Shown here: piece by piece, positions 8,759 through 17,978 of the stretch | Numbering within the stretch: position 1 is the first letter of the stretch | Layout: every line of letters begins with the position of its first letter | Source of the DNA: Pseudomonadota bacterium | Lineage (GTDB): Bacteria; Myxococcota_A; UBA796; GCA-2862545 | Reading direction: 5' to 3' | Length of the DNA stretch: 64,000 nucleotides | Assembly (NCBI GenBank): GCA_023954855.1 | Contig: JAGSGY010000014.1 | Span: 34,065-98,064 of the forward strand | The notes under the pieces: generated by a model | What the model saw: the letters and a program-made list of their open reading frames with translations, nothing else | Told to the model about the DNA's origin: nothing | The model's database searches: none | Program-made: the position numbers and the translations under genes

Positions 8759-9327
8759 TTCAGGTACTCGTGAAGCTCGGTGACCACGGCGGCAAAGCCA
8801 GAGGTCTGGAAGCTACGCACGAGGAAGCCCGGCACGCTGCCACCCGGATCGTAGCGAAGCTCGTAGGTCACGTTGACGCCACCCTCGGCGCGGGGCTGCA
8901 CTTCCCACCATCCGTCGCTGCGCTCGCAGACGACGTGTCCGCTTGCGGCGGTGAGGGGCTCATCGCTGGCCTTCGTCCAGGCGTAGCGCCAGCCCTCGCC
9001 CTTCTGGGTGAGCTCGCCCCAGAGCAGGATGTCTCGGTTGCTGATGCCGCGGGCCACGTGGGTCTGGAACACGAGCTTCTTGTCGCCGTCGCGCTGGACC
9101 TTTGATGCCGAGACGCTGCTGAAGATGTCGTCGTGCTTGGTCCAGTCCTGGAACACGCTGTGGAACTTGTCGACGGTGACGTCGGGCCACACGCACTCGG
9201 CGTACATCGGCACATCACCCTGGTCGTCGGCGGGGCCCTTCGACAGCTCACATCCCGAGACGTCGGTCTTGGTGACGGTGAAGCCAGAGGGGGCGGCGAG
9301 AGCAGTGGCGAGCAGGAACGTGATCAT
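8755..9327 (-). CDS. Secreted START/SRPBCC-like lipid-binding protein
   Basis: A 190-residue protein with a short signal peptide (MITFLLATALAAPSG). The mature part follows START domain logic: an early strand with Cys and acidic residues, WPDVTVDKFHSVFQDW, VFQTHVARGISNRDILLWGE (close to the START motif around RDxxxxR), HVVCERSDGWWEVQP and a long C-terminal amphipathic helix ending HEYLN. Such proteins bind a lipid or other hydrophobic ligand in a helix-grip cavity. A role in periplasmic lipid handling is inferred from the signal peptide. It converges on the lipoprotein gene, sharing CTAG at the stops. Confidence 0.75.
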   Translation of the reverse strand: MITFLLATALAAPSGFTVTKTDVSGCELSKGPADDQGDVPMYAECVWPDVTVDKFHSVFQDWTKHDDIFSSVSASKVQRDGDKKLVFQTHVARGISNRDILLWGELTQKGEGWRYAWTKASDEPLTAASGHVVCERSDGWWEVQPRAEGGVNVTYELRYDPGGSVPGFLVRSFQTSGFAAVVTELHEYLN

Positions 9328-9368
9328 GGAGGGCTCCGTGAGGACCCCAGCTTAACCCGCGAGTGCGG

Positions 9369-10565
9369 CTAGACCGTCCGTCCGGGGTAGCTCGCGAGCG
9401 CCAGATCGAGCAGCTCCATCGCCCGGCGCAGGTCGGCTTCGCGCAGGACCGCGGCCACGCGCACCTGGGTGCGGCCCAACGACGGGTCCGAGTAGAAGCC
9501 GGGGCCGGGGGCCACGACCAGGCTCTCGCCCTCGTGACGGAACTCCTCGACCAGCCAGCGGGCGAAGGTCTCGGCATCGTCGACGGGCAGGTCGAGCATG
9601 GCGTAGAAGGCGCCCTCGGGGCGGTGGGTGCGCACGCCCTCGATCTTCGAGACCGCGTTCATCAGCGCGTCGACACGGCGGCGATAGGTGGCGCGCACTT
9701 CCTCGTAGTAGTCGGCGGGAAGGGACAGCGCGGCCAAGGCGAACTGCTGGGCAAGGGGCTGCGGGCCGAGGCGGGCCTGGCCCAAGCGCTCGATCTTCTC
9801 CATCAGCTGGGCGTTTCGCGAGATCAGAAAGCCCAGTCGGGCGCCGCAAGCCGAGTAGGTCTTCGACAGCGAGTCGATGCAGATCACGTGGTCGCGGGCG
9901 TCTTCGAACTCGAGCGCACTGGTGGGCGGCTCCGTGAACCAGATGCGGCGGTAGACCTCGTCGGCGATCACGAAGATGCCGTGCCGCTTCGCCCAGGCGA
10001 GCAGGCGCTCGAGTTCTTCCTTGCCGTACACAGCACCCGTGGGGTTGCCCGGGTTCGAGAACACGATGGCCCGGGTTCGCGGCGTGACGTAGGTGTCCAT
10101 CTCCTCGTCGGACGGCAGTGCGAAGCCGTTCTCGAGCTTGGTCGCAATCGGGTGGACCTTGGCGCCAGCCACCGACGCGAAGCCGTTGTAGTTGGTGTAG
10201 TAGGGCTCGGGAACCAAGATCTCGTCGCCCGGGTCGCACACGGCGGTGAACGCGAAGAGCAGGGCCTCAGAGCCGCCCTGGGTCACGGCGACGTGCTTGG
10301 ACTCGAGGCCGGGGCTCCAGCGCGAGTGATACTTGGCCGCGGCCTGGCGAACCGCGGGAATGCCGCTGGCGGGGCCATACGAGACCACCGAGACATCCCA
10401 GTTGTGCACGGCCTCGAGGAGGGGACGCGGGGTGGGGATGTCGGGCTGACCGATGTTCACGCGAAACCACCGCACATTCGGGTGCAGCGCGACGGTGAGA
10501 TCGAGCTTTCGGATTGCGGACTCTTGTAGTCCGAGCACGCGGTCTGAGAGGGTCGGTGCGGTCAT
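9369..10565 (-). CDS. PLP-dependent aminotransferase, class I/II
   Basis: A 398-residue fold-type I aminotransferase. Visible motifs are QGGSEALLFAF (phosphate-binding), SNPGNPTG (Asn contact to PLP), ADEVYRR (Asp to pyridine N), and SLSKTYSACGARLGF with the Schiff-base Lys235. The C-terminus has RVAAV with a substrate carboxylate Arg. This pattern matches aspartate/alanine-type aminotransferases; which amino acid is used cannot be told. A GGAGG site precedes the ATG. It is the second gene of a minus-strand pair with another aminotransferase, separated by 51 bases. Confidence 0.9.
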   Translation of the reverse strand: MTAPTLSDRVLGLQESAIRKLDLTVALHPNVRWFRVNIGQPDIPTPRPLLEAVHNWDVSVVSYGPASGIPAVRQAAAKYHSRWSPGLESKHVAVTQGGSEALLFAFTAVCDPGDEILVPEPYYTNYNGFASVAGAKVHPIATKLENGFALPSDEEMDTYVTPRTRAIVFSNPGNPTGAVYGKEELERLLAWAKRHGIFVIADEVYRRIWFTEPPTSALEFEDARDHVICIDSLSKTYSACGARLGFLISRNAQLMEKIERLGQARLGPQPLAQQFALAALSLPADYYEEVRATYRRRVDALMNAVSKIEGVRTHRPEGAFYAMLDLPVDDAETFARWLVEEFRHEGESLVVAPGPGFYSDPSLGRTQVRVAAVLREADLRRAMELLDLALASYPGRTV

Positions 10566-10616
10566 CGGGCCTCCGGGGCGGGGCCATTACCCCGATTCAC
10601 CCCGGACAGCACGACT

Positions 10617-11927
10617 CTAGGCGACCTTCTCGAGTAGAGCGCGCAGGCGTACGAGCGAGTTCTGCACATCTTCGACGGTGACCGCGCCGATGCTGAAGCG
10701 CACCCAGCCGCTCTTTGGCGGGTAGCCGAAGGCCGTGAACGGAACCACGGCGATGTCGGCTTCTTCGAGCAGCATGCGACGCACATCTTCGTCGCTGGTC
10801 AGCGTGCGACCGTCGGGGGCCGTCTTGCCGAGCAGATCGAAGCGGGCCGACAGGTAGATGGCGCCCTCGGCGTCGAGGGCATCGACGGGCATGCCCTCGT
10901 CCCGCATGGCCCACAGACCGTCGCGCAGCGTGGTCAGGCGCTCTTGCACGGCGCCCTTGAACTCATCCATCCACGGGGCGATGGTCTCGGGCTCGTTGAG
11001 CAGGCGGGCGGTGGCGAGCTGCTCGGGACGGGCTGCCCAAGCACCCATGTGGCCGACGAGGGGCTTCATGCGGCCGCGAATCCACGGCGGAACCACGCCC
11101 CAGCCGACCCGCATGCCGGTGCCGGCCCAGCACTTGCTGATCGCGTCGATGAACACGGTGTAGCGGGCCATCTCGGGGTGGAGCTCGACGGGGGTCCAGT
11201 GCTTGTGCTCGCCGAAGGTGAGCTGCCAGTAGACCTGGTCGTAGAGCAAGATCAGCGGGCGGTGGCCGACGGCGGTGCGGCGCTTGTTCTCGTTGATGAT
11301 CGCCACGCAGAGGTCCGAGAGGACTTCCTTGCTGATCGTCGTTCCCGTCGGGTTGAGCGGGCTGTTCAAGCAGAGCACGCGGGCTTCGCGCAGGTACGGG
11401 GCCAGCGCCTCGGCTGTCGGCATGAAGCCGTCTTCGGGGCTCGCGGTGATGACCTCGCTACGCGCCTGGTTGAGGTAGGCGTAGTAGTTGTTGTTCCAGC
11501 TCGGAACCGAGTAGACGACCAGGTCGCCCGGCTCGACGAGGATGCGGAACGCGCTGTAGATCGGCGGGCGTGCGCCGGAGCCGACCTGGACCGTGCCCTC
11601 GGGGTACTTGAGGCCGAGCTCGCGCTCGTAGAGGTTGCGGATGGCCTCGCGCAGCTCGGGAACGCCGATGGCAGGCGGGTAGTTCGTCTGGCCGGCCTCG
11701 AGCTCCTCGCCGATGTACTTCGAGAAGGCCTCGGGAATCGCGAACACCCCAGGCTTGAAGTCGCCGACCGTGAAGTTCGCAACGTCCGCGCCCGACGCGA
11801 TGCGCGCTTTGACCTGGCCGGCGATCGCGAGGATCGCAGAGCCTTCCATGCCAGCGGCAAGGGGGCTTGGGGTGAGCTGTGCGAGGGACTCGCAGTCCTC
11901 GAAGAGTGCGCCGCAGTCGATGGCCAC
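10617..11927 (-). CDS. PLP-dependent aminotransferase, class I/II, divergent
   Basis: A 436-residue aminotransferase starting at GTG 11927 behind GGAG. Motifs: VGSGARPPIYSAF (phosphate-binding region with GSGAR), LNSPLNPTG (PLP Asn), LLYDQVYWQL (Asp to pyridine N) and DAISKCWAGTGMRVGW with the predicted Lys265. Compared with its neighbour it has Cys after the catalytic Lys and a longer central insert. The two genes may act on related amino and keto acids. Proximity to preTA suggests amino-group disposal, but that is a guess. Confidence 0.88.
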   Translation of the reverse strand: MAIDCGALFEDCESLAQLTPSPLAAGMEGSAILAIAGQVKARIASGADVANFTVGDFKPGVFAIPEAFSKYIGEELEAGQTNYPPAIGVPELREAIRNLYERELGLKYPEGTVQVGSGARPPIYSAFRILVEPGDLVVYSVPSWNNNYYAYLNQARSEVITASPEDGFMPTAEALAPYLREARVLCLNSPLNPTGTTISKEVLSDLCVAIINENKRRTAVGHRPLILLYDQVYWQLTFGEHKHWTPVELHPEMARYTVFIDAISKCWAGTGMRVGWGVVPPWIRGRMKPLVGHMGAWAARPEQLATARLLNEPETIAPWMDEFKGAVQERLTTLRDGLWAMRDEGMPVDALDAEGAIYLSARFDLLGKTAPDGRTLTSDEDVRRMLLEEADIAVVPFTAFGYPPKSGWVRFSIGAVTVEDVQNSLVRLRALLEKVA

Positions 11928-12082
11928 TGGATTCTCCGCTGTTGTCCCGAGCCGTGCAGGCCCGGGTGCCCGGCGCCCATATCCCGCGTCTGGATTTTGG
12001 GCCGAACCGTTTACGGGACCCTGTGATCTTGGAACCTCAGTTTCTGTGTAAGGTCCACCCTAGTTCTGCGTTCCGGAGCCGA

Positions 12083-15000
12083 ATGAGACGACGCCCCCAC
12101 CTCTCGCATCTCGGACTCTGCGCCCTGCTCGCCCTCGCGATGCCGGCGTGGGGGAGCTCTGCGTACCTGTCGGGGAACCGCCACCACGGCATGCTCGAGC
12201 CGCGTGAGCCGAAGCCCGAGCGGGCCCCCGGTCCACGCGTCACCGATCGCGAGGTCGTACTCGAGACCTTGGATGACGGTCTGCGCGTGCGGGTGAAGTG
12301 GACGATCAAGACGGACCGACCGGGCTGGTTCGCCGGGCGCCTCATGGGCTCGAACCTGCACATGGAGTCGCTCAAGCTCGACCAGCCGCGACTGGGCGTG
12401 CACGCGAACTCCGGCGGGCGGAATCTGTACGGGTGGATCGACGAGGACGCCACGGTCGAGGCGGTGGCGGTACTGCACGACTGGACCCCCGGCACGCCCG
12501 TCGATCTACAGCTGCTTCGCTCGGCGCTCGGGTCTGTCGAGCTGGATTCCGAGGACTTCGAGCTTAGACTCGAGGCCACCGCAGCCGCCGAGATCGACGA
12601 GTCATGGTGGACCGGTGCCGAGCGCATGCGGGTGAACTTCGAGCGCCCTGGCGTGCAGCAGCCGAGGAACCGGCGCGCGCTGATCACCGGCCAGTCAGGC
12701 GTCGGCCTCACCGTCATGGACAGCGATCTGCAGGGCAAAGCCCGCCTCTCGTGGCAGGTGCTTCGCGGTGAGGTCAAGACCGTGGCCTTCACTGCGGTTG
12801 GCGTCGGCGCGGACCTCGAGGTGACCGGGCCTAATGTGCGCAGCTTCTCGACGGCGCGCGGGAAGGTCGTGATCGAGCTGCAAGAGCCCACCTCTCAGCG
12901 GGTCGACGTCGAGGTCAACTGGACGCAGCCCGTGTCTGGTGGCATCGAGGCCGCCATGGTGGCGCCCGCATTGGTCCCCGAAGCGTTTCGGGTCGAGACC
13001 TCGCTGCAGATTGCGCGGGGCGGCGACCAAGAGGTCGTGCCGACCTTGAATGGCTGGCAGCCGCGCGCGGCCTCGCAGCTTCCTGAGTACGGTCAGGGGC
13101 TGATCGAAGGGACGCCGACATCGGCATTCGTCGGGCAGGGCAGGGGAACAGGACAGCTCGGCTTGTTCCGCTTCGAGCCGGTCTCCGGGCCGCCCACCGT
13201 GGTCGACGTGGCCCAGTACACCATCGCCACCTCAGGTGAGGGGCGGGTGTTGATGCGGGCGCTCTACGAAGTTCGGAACGAGCGCGGGCAGTGGCTGGAG
13301 GTCAAGCCTCCGGAGGGCATGAGCTTCCTCGGTGCGCGCGTCGGTGCCGACACGGCCTTTCCCGTGGAAGGGGACGATGGCAGCTGGCGCATCCCGCTGT
13401 TGCGAAGCGTCGAGACCGTCGAGGGTCTGCTCACCTTTCCCGTCGAGGTCGCGTTTATCGGCGAGGTCGACGAGTGGGGTCTGAGCGAGGACCGCGAGCT
13501 CGGCTTGCCCACGCTGTCCGCCGACGTCGCGCTGAGTCGTGTGACGCTCTACCTACCCCCCGGCTACGCCTCTCAACTCGACGAGAACGAGGCCGGAAGC
13601 GTCCCCGCGTTCTCGGCGGGCGACGGCCTGGCCTACGGCTTCGGCGTCGGCGAAACGGGGGCTGCGCAGGCCGACACCCTCTTTCAGGATGCCGTCTCCG
13701 CCTGGATGGACAACGACTTCGACAAGGCGCAGGTGGCGCTCGACGACCTGCGAAACATGGGCGGCGAGAACGAGAACGTGGCTCGCCTGCAGTCCAACCT
13801 CGACCTCGTCAGCGGCAACTACCAGGGCGAGGCCGACATCGCGATGTCTAGGCGCATTCGGGATCAGGCGAGGGCACGCGGCCTCGATGATGAGCGCAAG
13901 GCCGAAGACCTTCGTCGCCGCGCAGAAGAGGCCCAGGTCCAAGGCGACTACGGCGGGTCAAGCGCCTACTACGATGAGTACCTCGAGGTGAACGCCAAGC
14001 TGCAGATGCTCGAGCAGGATGAGTCGGTCGAGTACAAGGCCCTCGAAGAGAAGGCTCGCAAGTCCGTGGCCGACAACGCCTACTACGAGCAGTCGCGCAG
14101 CACCGCGTCCTCTGCAGGCAAGCGCAAGAGCAAGAAGGGCGAGAATCGTCGGTCGTCCGGCGAGGAGACCACCGTCTACGACTTCGAGACCGAGGTGGTG
14201 AACGGTGCCCTGGTCACGCCGGATGGTGCGGAGATGAACCGCGTGGTCGTGACCGAAGAGCCCATGCTCGTCTTCGACCCCTCGGGACGTCCAGATGCCG
14301 TGGTCGACATCAGCGGTCTCGATCAAGATGGCCGGGACGTGCTCGACGCGAACGCCGGCGACTACGCCGATCGCGACTTCATGACCGAGGCGATGGAGGG
14401 CGAGCCGCACTACCGCGACGGTCAACTGGCTACGGGGGGCGCCATGGGCGACGGCGCGGCTTTCGCCTTCGAGGGCGTGACGATCGAGGGCTACTCGGAG
14501 CTGTCGCCGTCGAGCGATGGCTTTGCCGGTGGCCTGATCGGGTCGACAGAGATGACCGGCGGGCTTGGCGCGCAGGGCCGGGGTCGTGGAGGCGGCGGTG
14601 CGGCCACGGGTGCCGTCGTCGAGGTCGAGCGGGCCTCGGCAGGGCAAGTGATCACCCAAGAAGAAATCCAGCGTGTGCCCGTTCGCGCGGTGCAGAGCGT
14701 GCCCGGCGTAACGATGTCCTCCCGCAGTCGGCGCGGTGGCGGGCGGGGTCGAAAGGCCGATGCTCCGACCTCCGCGGCGATGCCGACTCCCTCAGCCGCG
14801 CCGATGGCGCCGCCACCACCGCCGGTGGACTACGGACCCGAGCCCTCGCCGGAGCCCGAGTACGAAGAGTACGAGGAGTCCGACGACTGGGCCGACGAAG
14901 ACGGTGAGGTCCTCCTGGAAGAAGTTCACGACCTGGGCGGCCGCAACTACACCCAGAGTGTCTCGCTCGCCAAGCGAGAACGGGCGCGCGTCCGCCTTCC

Positions 15001-15241
15001 ATCGATCTCGGCCAAGAAGAAGGCGCCCGAGCCGGCGCAGCCCTTCCACGAGCCAGACACCATCGAGATCTTCGCCGAAGAGCCCGATGTCCCCGAGGTC
15101 ACCGCGACCTCGCTCTCCATCGTCGTGCCCAATCTGGGCGGCGAGACCGTTCTCTACCAGAAGCTACTGCTTCCTGCGGGAGCGACGCCGAGCGTCGTGG
15201 TCCGCGCCAAGACATCCAAGAAAGACAGGAGAAACCGATGA
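12083..15241 (+). CDS. Large secreted protein, unknown, with TonB-plug-like segment
   Basis: A 1052-residue protein from ATG 12083 (after GGAG), with a signal peptide (LGLCALLALAMPAWGSSA). Regions in order: a beta-rich N-terminal half (about 30-530); a conserved module also found in the next gene (YEVRNERGQWLEV, then DDGSWRIPLLRSVETVEG); a helical stretch of about 150 residues with TPR-like character and many Lys/Glu; a Gly-rich part; a short segment like the TonB receptor plug (GQVITQEEIQRVP); a Pro- and acidic-rich linker (PPPPPVDYGPEPSPEPEYEE); and a C-terminal domain ending in VLYQKLLLPAG. The family is not recognised. The stop overlaps the next start as ATGA, so the two are likely partners. 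Confidence 0.8.
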   Translation: MRRRPHLSHLGLCALLALAMPAWGSSAYLSGNRHHGMLEPREPKPERAPGPRVTDREVVLETLDDGLRVRVKWTIKTDRPGWFAGRLMGSNLHMESLKLDQPRLGVHANSGGRNLYGWIDEDATVEAVAVLHDWTPGTPVDLQLLRSALGSVELDSEDFELRLEATAAAEIDESWWTGAERMRVNFERPGVQQPRNRRALITGQSGVGLTVMDSDLQGKARLSWQVLRGEVKTVAFTAVGVGADLEVTGPNVRSFSTARGKVVIELQEPTSQRVDVEVNWTQPVSGGIEAAMVAPALVPEAFRVETSLQIARGGDQEVVPTLNGWQPRAASQLPEYGQGLIEGTPTSAFVGQGRGTGQLGLFRFEPVSGPPTVVDVAQYTIATSGEGRVLMRALYEVRNERGQWLEVKPPEGMSFLGARVGADTAFPVEGDDGSWRIPLLRSVETVEGLLTFPVEVAFIGEVDEWGLSEDRELGLPTLSADVALSRVTLYLPPGYASQLDENEAGSVPAFSAGDGLAYGFGVGETGAAQADTLFQDAVSAWMDNDFDKAQVALDDLRNMGGENENVARLQSNLDLVSGNYQGEADIAMSRRIRDQARARGLDDERKAEDLRRRAEEAQVQGDYGGSSAYYDEYLEVNAKLQMLEQDESVEYKALEEKARKSVADNAYYEQSRSTASSAGKRKSKKGENRRSSGEETTVYDFETEVVNGALVTPDGAEMNRVVVTEEPMLVFDPSGRPDAVVDISGLDQDGRDVLDANAGDYADRDFMTEAMEGEPHYRDGQLATGGAMGDGAAFAFEGVTIEGYSELSPSSDGFAGGLIGSTEMTGGLGAQGRGRGGGGAATGAVVEVERASAGQVITQEEIQRVPVRAVQSVPGVTMSSRSRRGGGRGRKADAPTSAAMPTPSAAPMAPPPPPVDYGPEPSPEPEYEEYEESDDWADEDGEVLLEEVHDLGGRNYTQSVSLAKRERARVRLPSISAKKKAPEPAQPFHEPDTIEIFAEEPDVPEVTATSLSIVVPNLGGETVLYQKLLLPAGATPSVVVRAKTSKKDRRNR

Positions 15242-17076
15242 CTCGTGCACTCTCACTGGTACTCGCGCTCGCACTCGGAGCCCCCGCATTTGCCGAGGAC
15301 CACCCCGAGCGCGTGGTCATGGAGCTCAACGACTTCCTGCGTCTGTACGAACAGACCAAGGACCGTCCCGAGAAGCCCGAAGAGGCCCCTCGCCACTTTG
15401 CGGTGCCCTCCGCCCGCTACGCCGGACAGGTCATCTTCGAGGACGAGGAGCCGCGGTCAGCGGTGTTCGATGCGACTTTCAACGTCGAGGTACTGCGCGA
15501 GAAGGGCTGGGTGCAGGTCCCGCTGCTGCCGGCCACCGTCGCCGTCGATCGGGCGACCATCAACGGCGCCGAGGCGTCGGTGGTGCTTCAGAACGGCTGG
15601 TACACGCTGGTTACCGACAAGAAGGGCAGCTTCGACGTGAAGGTGAAGTTCGCCGCCAGCGTGATGTCCTCGCAGGGATCAAGCAGCCTCTCGTTCCAGC
15701 TCGCACCGTCGGCGGGAACGACGGTGGAGCTCTCCGTTCCGTCCACCGAAGACCTCGACTTCACGGTCGCAAACTCGCGGGTCCAGTCTGTCTCTCAGCG
15801 GCGCGCCCAGCGCGTTCTCGATGCGACCCTTCCTGCCACCGGAAGCCTCGCGGTGTCCTGGCAGCGAGACATCCCCGAAGAGGAGCAGAAGCTCGATCCC
15901 CGTGTCTACGCCGAGGTCTTCACGCTCGTGGGCATGGGCGAAGGTCTGCTCGAAGCGACGACGACCATTCACCACACCATCCTCTTCGCCGGTGTCGACA
16001 AGCTCCAGGCCCAGGTACCAGACGGCATGACGCTGCTCGACGTGCAGGGCTCGGGTATTCGCGACTGGTCCGTGGATGATGAAGGACTGCTTTCGGTCGA
16101 GCTCAACTACGCCGCCGAGGGCGCCTACCCGCTCACCATGAAGATGGAGCAGGTCGTCGGCGAAGGCAGCGTGTCGGCCAGTGCTCCGATCGCCAAGCCA
16201 GTGGGCGTGGAGCGGTCCAAGGGCTGGCTCGGCGTCGAGGCGCGCGGCAACCTCGAGATCAGCTCGGGTGCCGTGCAGAACGCGACCTCCATCGACGTTC
16301 GTGCCCTTCCCGGCGCCATCCTCGGCGTGACCGGACAGCCCGTGCTGCTCGGCTACAAGTACCTCTCCGAGGACCCGACCATTCCGCTCTCGGTGACCGA
16401 GCACGACGATGTCGATGTGCTTGTGACCCTGCTCGACCAGGCGCAGGCCCGCACGATGTGGACCCGCGATGGCCGTCGCATCACCAGCGTTCGCTACCAG
16501 GTTCGCAACAACCGCAAGCAGTTCCTGCGGCTCACCATGCCCGAGAACGCTGAGCTCTGGAGTGCGTCGGTGGGCGGAAAGGCCGTGCAGCCCGCCAAGG
16601 CGGGGGATGGCCGCGTGCTCGTTCCGTTGATTCGCTCTGTGTCGACCGGAGGTGCGCTTGCGGCCTACGGGGTCGAGGTGGTCTACGTCGAGGACGGTGC
16701 CTCGCCGAGTGCGACGGGCACGGGTTCGTTCAGTGCCACGCTGCCGCTTCCGGACGTGCCGACCACCTACGTCGGCTGGACCGTGTACGCGCCCTTTGAC
16801 GCGAAGATTCCGAAGAAGTCGTACGACGGCAGCCTTCGCCACGTCGACTACCTCTCGAACGTCATCAACGCCGCCGATGTGACCTACATCGAGACGGCGA
16901 CCGCGAACATGCAGCAGTCCGCCGCAATGCAGACCGCGGGTGGCGCGCTCGGACAGGGTGCAGCGCCGGTTCCGGTCAGCTTGCCGCTCGAGGGCCAGCC
17001 CCTCTTCTTCGAGAAGCTTCTCGCGCTCGATGAGCAGCTGACCGTTGGCTTCGACTACAAGGGCCTCAAAGACTGA
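15238..17076 (+). CDS. Secreted beta-rich protein, partner of the preceding gene
   Basis: A 612-residue protein with a clear signal peptide (LSLVLALALGAPAFAED). The remainder is almost all predicted beta strands, with no membrane helix. It shares a module with the upstream 1052-residue protein: YQVRNNRKQFLRLTMP followed by DGRVLVPLIRSVSTGGAL, and both proteins end with a segment of the form L-x-x-x-K-L-L (FFEKLLALDEQLTVG here). The layout suggests repeated immunoglobulin-like or jelly-roll domains in the periplasm or on the surface. I do not know the function. The start overlaps the upstream stop (ATGA at 15238-15241), implying coupled synthesis in a fixed ratio. Confidence 0.82.
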   Translation: MTRALSLVLALALGAPAFAEDHPERVVMELNDFLRLYEQTKDRPEKPEEAPRHFAVPSARYAGQVIFEDEEPRSAVFDATFNVEVLREKGWVQVPLLPATVAVDRATINGAEASVVLQNGWYTLVTDKKGSFDVKVKFAASVMSSQGSSSLSFQLAPSAGTTVELSVPSTEDLDFTVANSRVQSVSQRRAQRVLDATLPATGSLAVSWQRDIPEEEQKLDPRVYAEVFTLVGMGEGLLEATTTIHHTILFAGVDKLQAQVPDGMTLLDVQGSGIRDWSVDDEGLLSVELNYAAEGAYPLTMKMEQVVGEGSVSASAPIAKPVGVERSKGWLGVEARGNLEISSGAVQNATSIDVRALPGAILGVTGQPVLLGYKYLSEDPTIPLSVTEHDDVDVLVTLLDQAQARTMWTRDGRRITSVRYQVRNNRKQFLRLTMPENAELWSASVGGKAVQPAKAGDGRVLVPLIRSVSTGGALAAYGVEVVYVEDGASPSATGTGSFSATLPLPDVPTTYVGWTVYAPFDAKIPKKSYDGSLRHVDYLSNVINAADVTYIETATANMQQSAAMQTAGGALGQGAAPVPVSLPLEGQPLFFEKLLALDEQLTVGFDYKGLKD

Positions 17077-17270
17077 TCGGCCCGCTTGGGACCGGATTCG
17101 AGACACCGCGTCGTGCATTCGTGCCGGCCCGGTTGACTTTGTGGCACAGCAGTTCGACTGTAGCCGGGAAACGCTCGCGCATTTACGCGCGGCAATCCAG
17201 TGAACGGGCCCCTAGCCGACCACCCCACGTGTGGTGGGGCCCCGGGCTCGAAGGAAACTGCGGAGGATCG

Positions 17271-17969
17271 ATGGAGATCGAACTGGACTCACGGCCGTCC
17301 TACGGAATGGCCGTGGTCACGATGGCAAAGGGCGAAAAGCTCATTGCCGAGAGCGGCGCGATGGTGGCGATGTCCACAGGCGTGGCCGTAGACACCAACT
17401 TCAACGGCGTCGGTAAGAGCGGCATCGTCGGCTTCATCAAGGCGGCGCTCACGGGCTTGGCTCGCAAGTTCCTCGCCGGCGAGTCGATGTTCGTGAACCA
17501 CTTCCGTGCCAAGGAAGACGGGCAGCAGGTCATGCTCGCACCGTCGCTCGTGGGTGATGTCGTCGACGTGCCCATGGAAGAGGGCAGGGCCGTCACCGTT
17601 CAGGCGTCCAGCTACCTGGCGTCGACGCCCGATGTCGATGTCGAGCTCGTCTGGGGCGGGCTCTCCATGCTCTTCTCGGGTGAGGGCGCCTTCTTCCTGA
17701 AGTGCCGAGGCAAGGCTGGAAACCTTCTCATCAACGCTTATGGCGCGATCGAGAAGCTCGAGGTCAACGGCAAGTACGTCGTCGACTCCGGCCACGTCGT
17801 CGCCTTTGAAGGTGACCTCAAGTACAAGATCAAGCGTGTCGGCGGCTGGAAGGCGTCGCTGCTCTCCGGCGAGGGCCTCGTGCTCGAGTTCGAGGGCGAC
17901 GGGACCCTGTGGCTGCAGAGCCGCAACCTCGGCTCGTTTGTGTCCTGGATCACCCCGTTCTTGCCGTAA
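17271..17969 (+). CDS. AIM24 family protein, copy 1
   Basis: A 232-residue protein starting at ATG 17271 after CGGAGG. It matches the AIM24/TIGR00266 family: an N-terminal AKGEKLIAESGAMVAMS segment, a loop with LARKFLAGESMFVNHF, a beta-rich core and a C-terminal GLVLEFEGDGTLWLQSRN. AIM24 proteins have a double-stranded beta-helix trefoil; the mitochondrial member affects inner membrane architecture, and the bacterial role is undefined. It is the first of three tandem paralogues and the most divergent one. Confidence 0.88.
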   Translation: MEIELDSRPSYGMAVVTMAKGEKLIAESGAMVAMSTGVAVDTNFNGVGKSGIVGFIKAALTGLARKFLAGESMFVNHFRAKEDGQQVMLAPSLVGDVVDVPMEEGRAVTVQASSYLASTPDVDVELVWGGLSMLFSGEGAFFLKCRGKAGNLLINAYGAIEKLEVNGKYVVDSGHVVAFEGDLKYKIKRVGGWKASLLSGEGLVLEFEGDGTLWLQSRNLGSFVSWITPFLP

Positions 17970-17978
17970 GGAGGCCCG

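Noticed and set aside
15679..17118. 479-residue minus-strand frame opposite the 612-residue secreted protein
   Set aside because: The plus strand has a signal peptide, a ribosome binding site and coupling to the upstream gene; the minus frame has none of these.
17143..17158. Possible sigma-54 promoter upstream of the AIM24 genes
   Set aside because: TGGCAC is present, but the -12 element reads TTCGA in place of TTGCA, so the essential GC is inverted.
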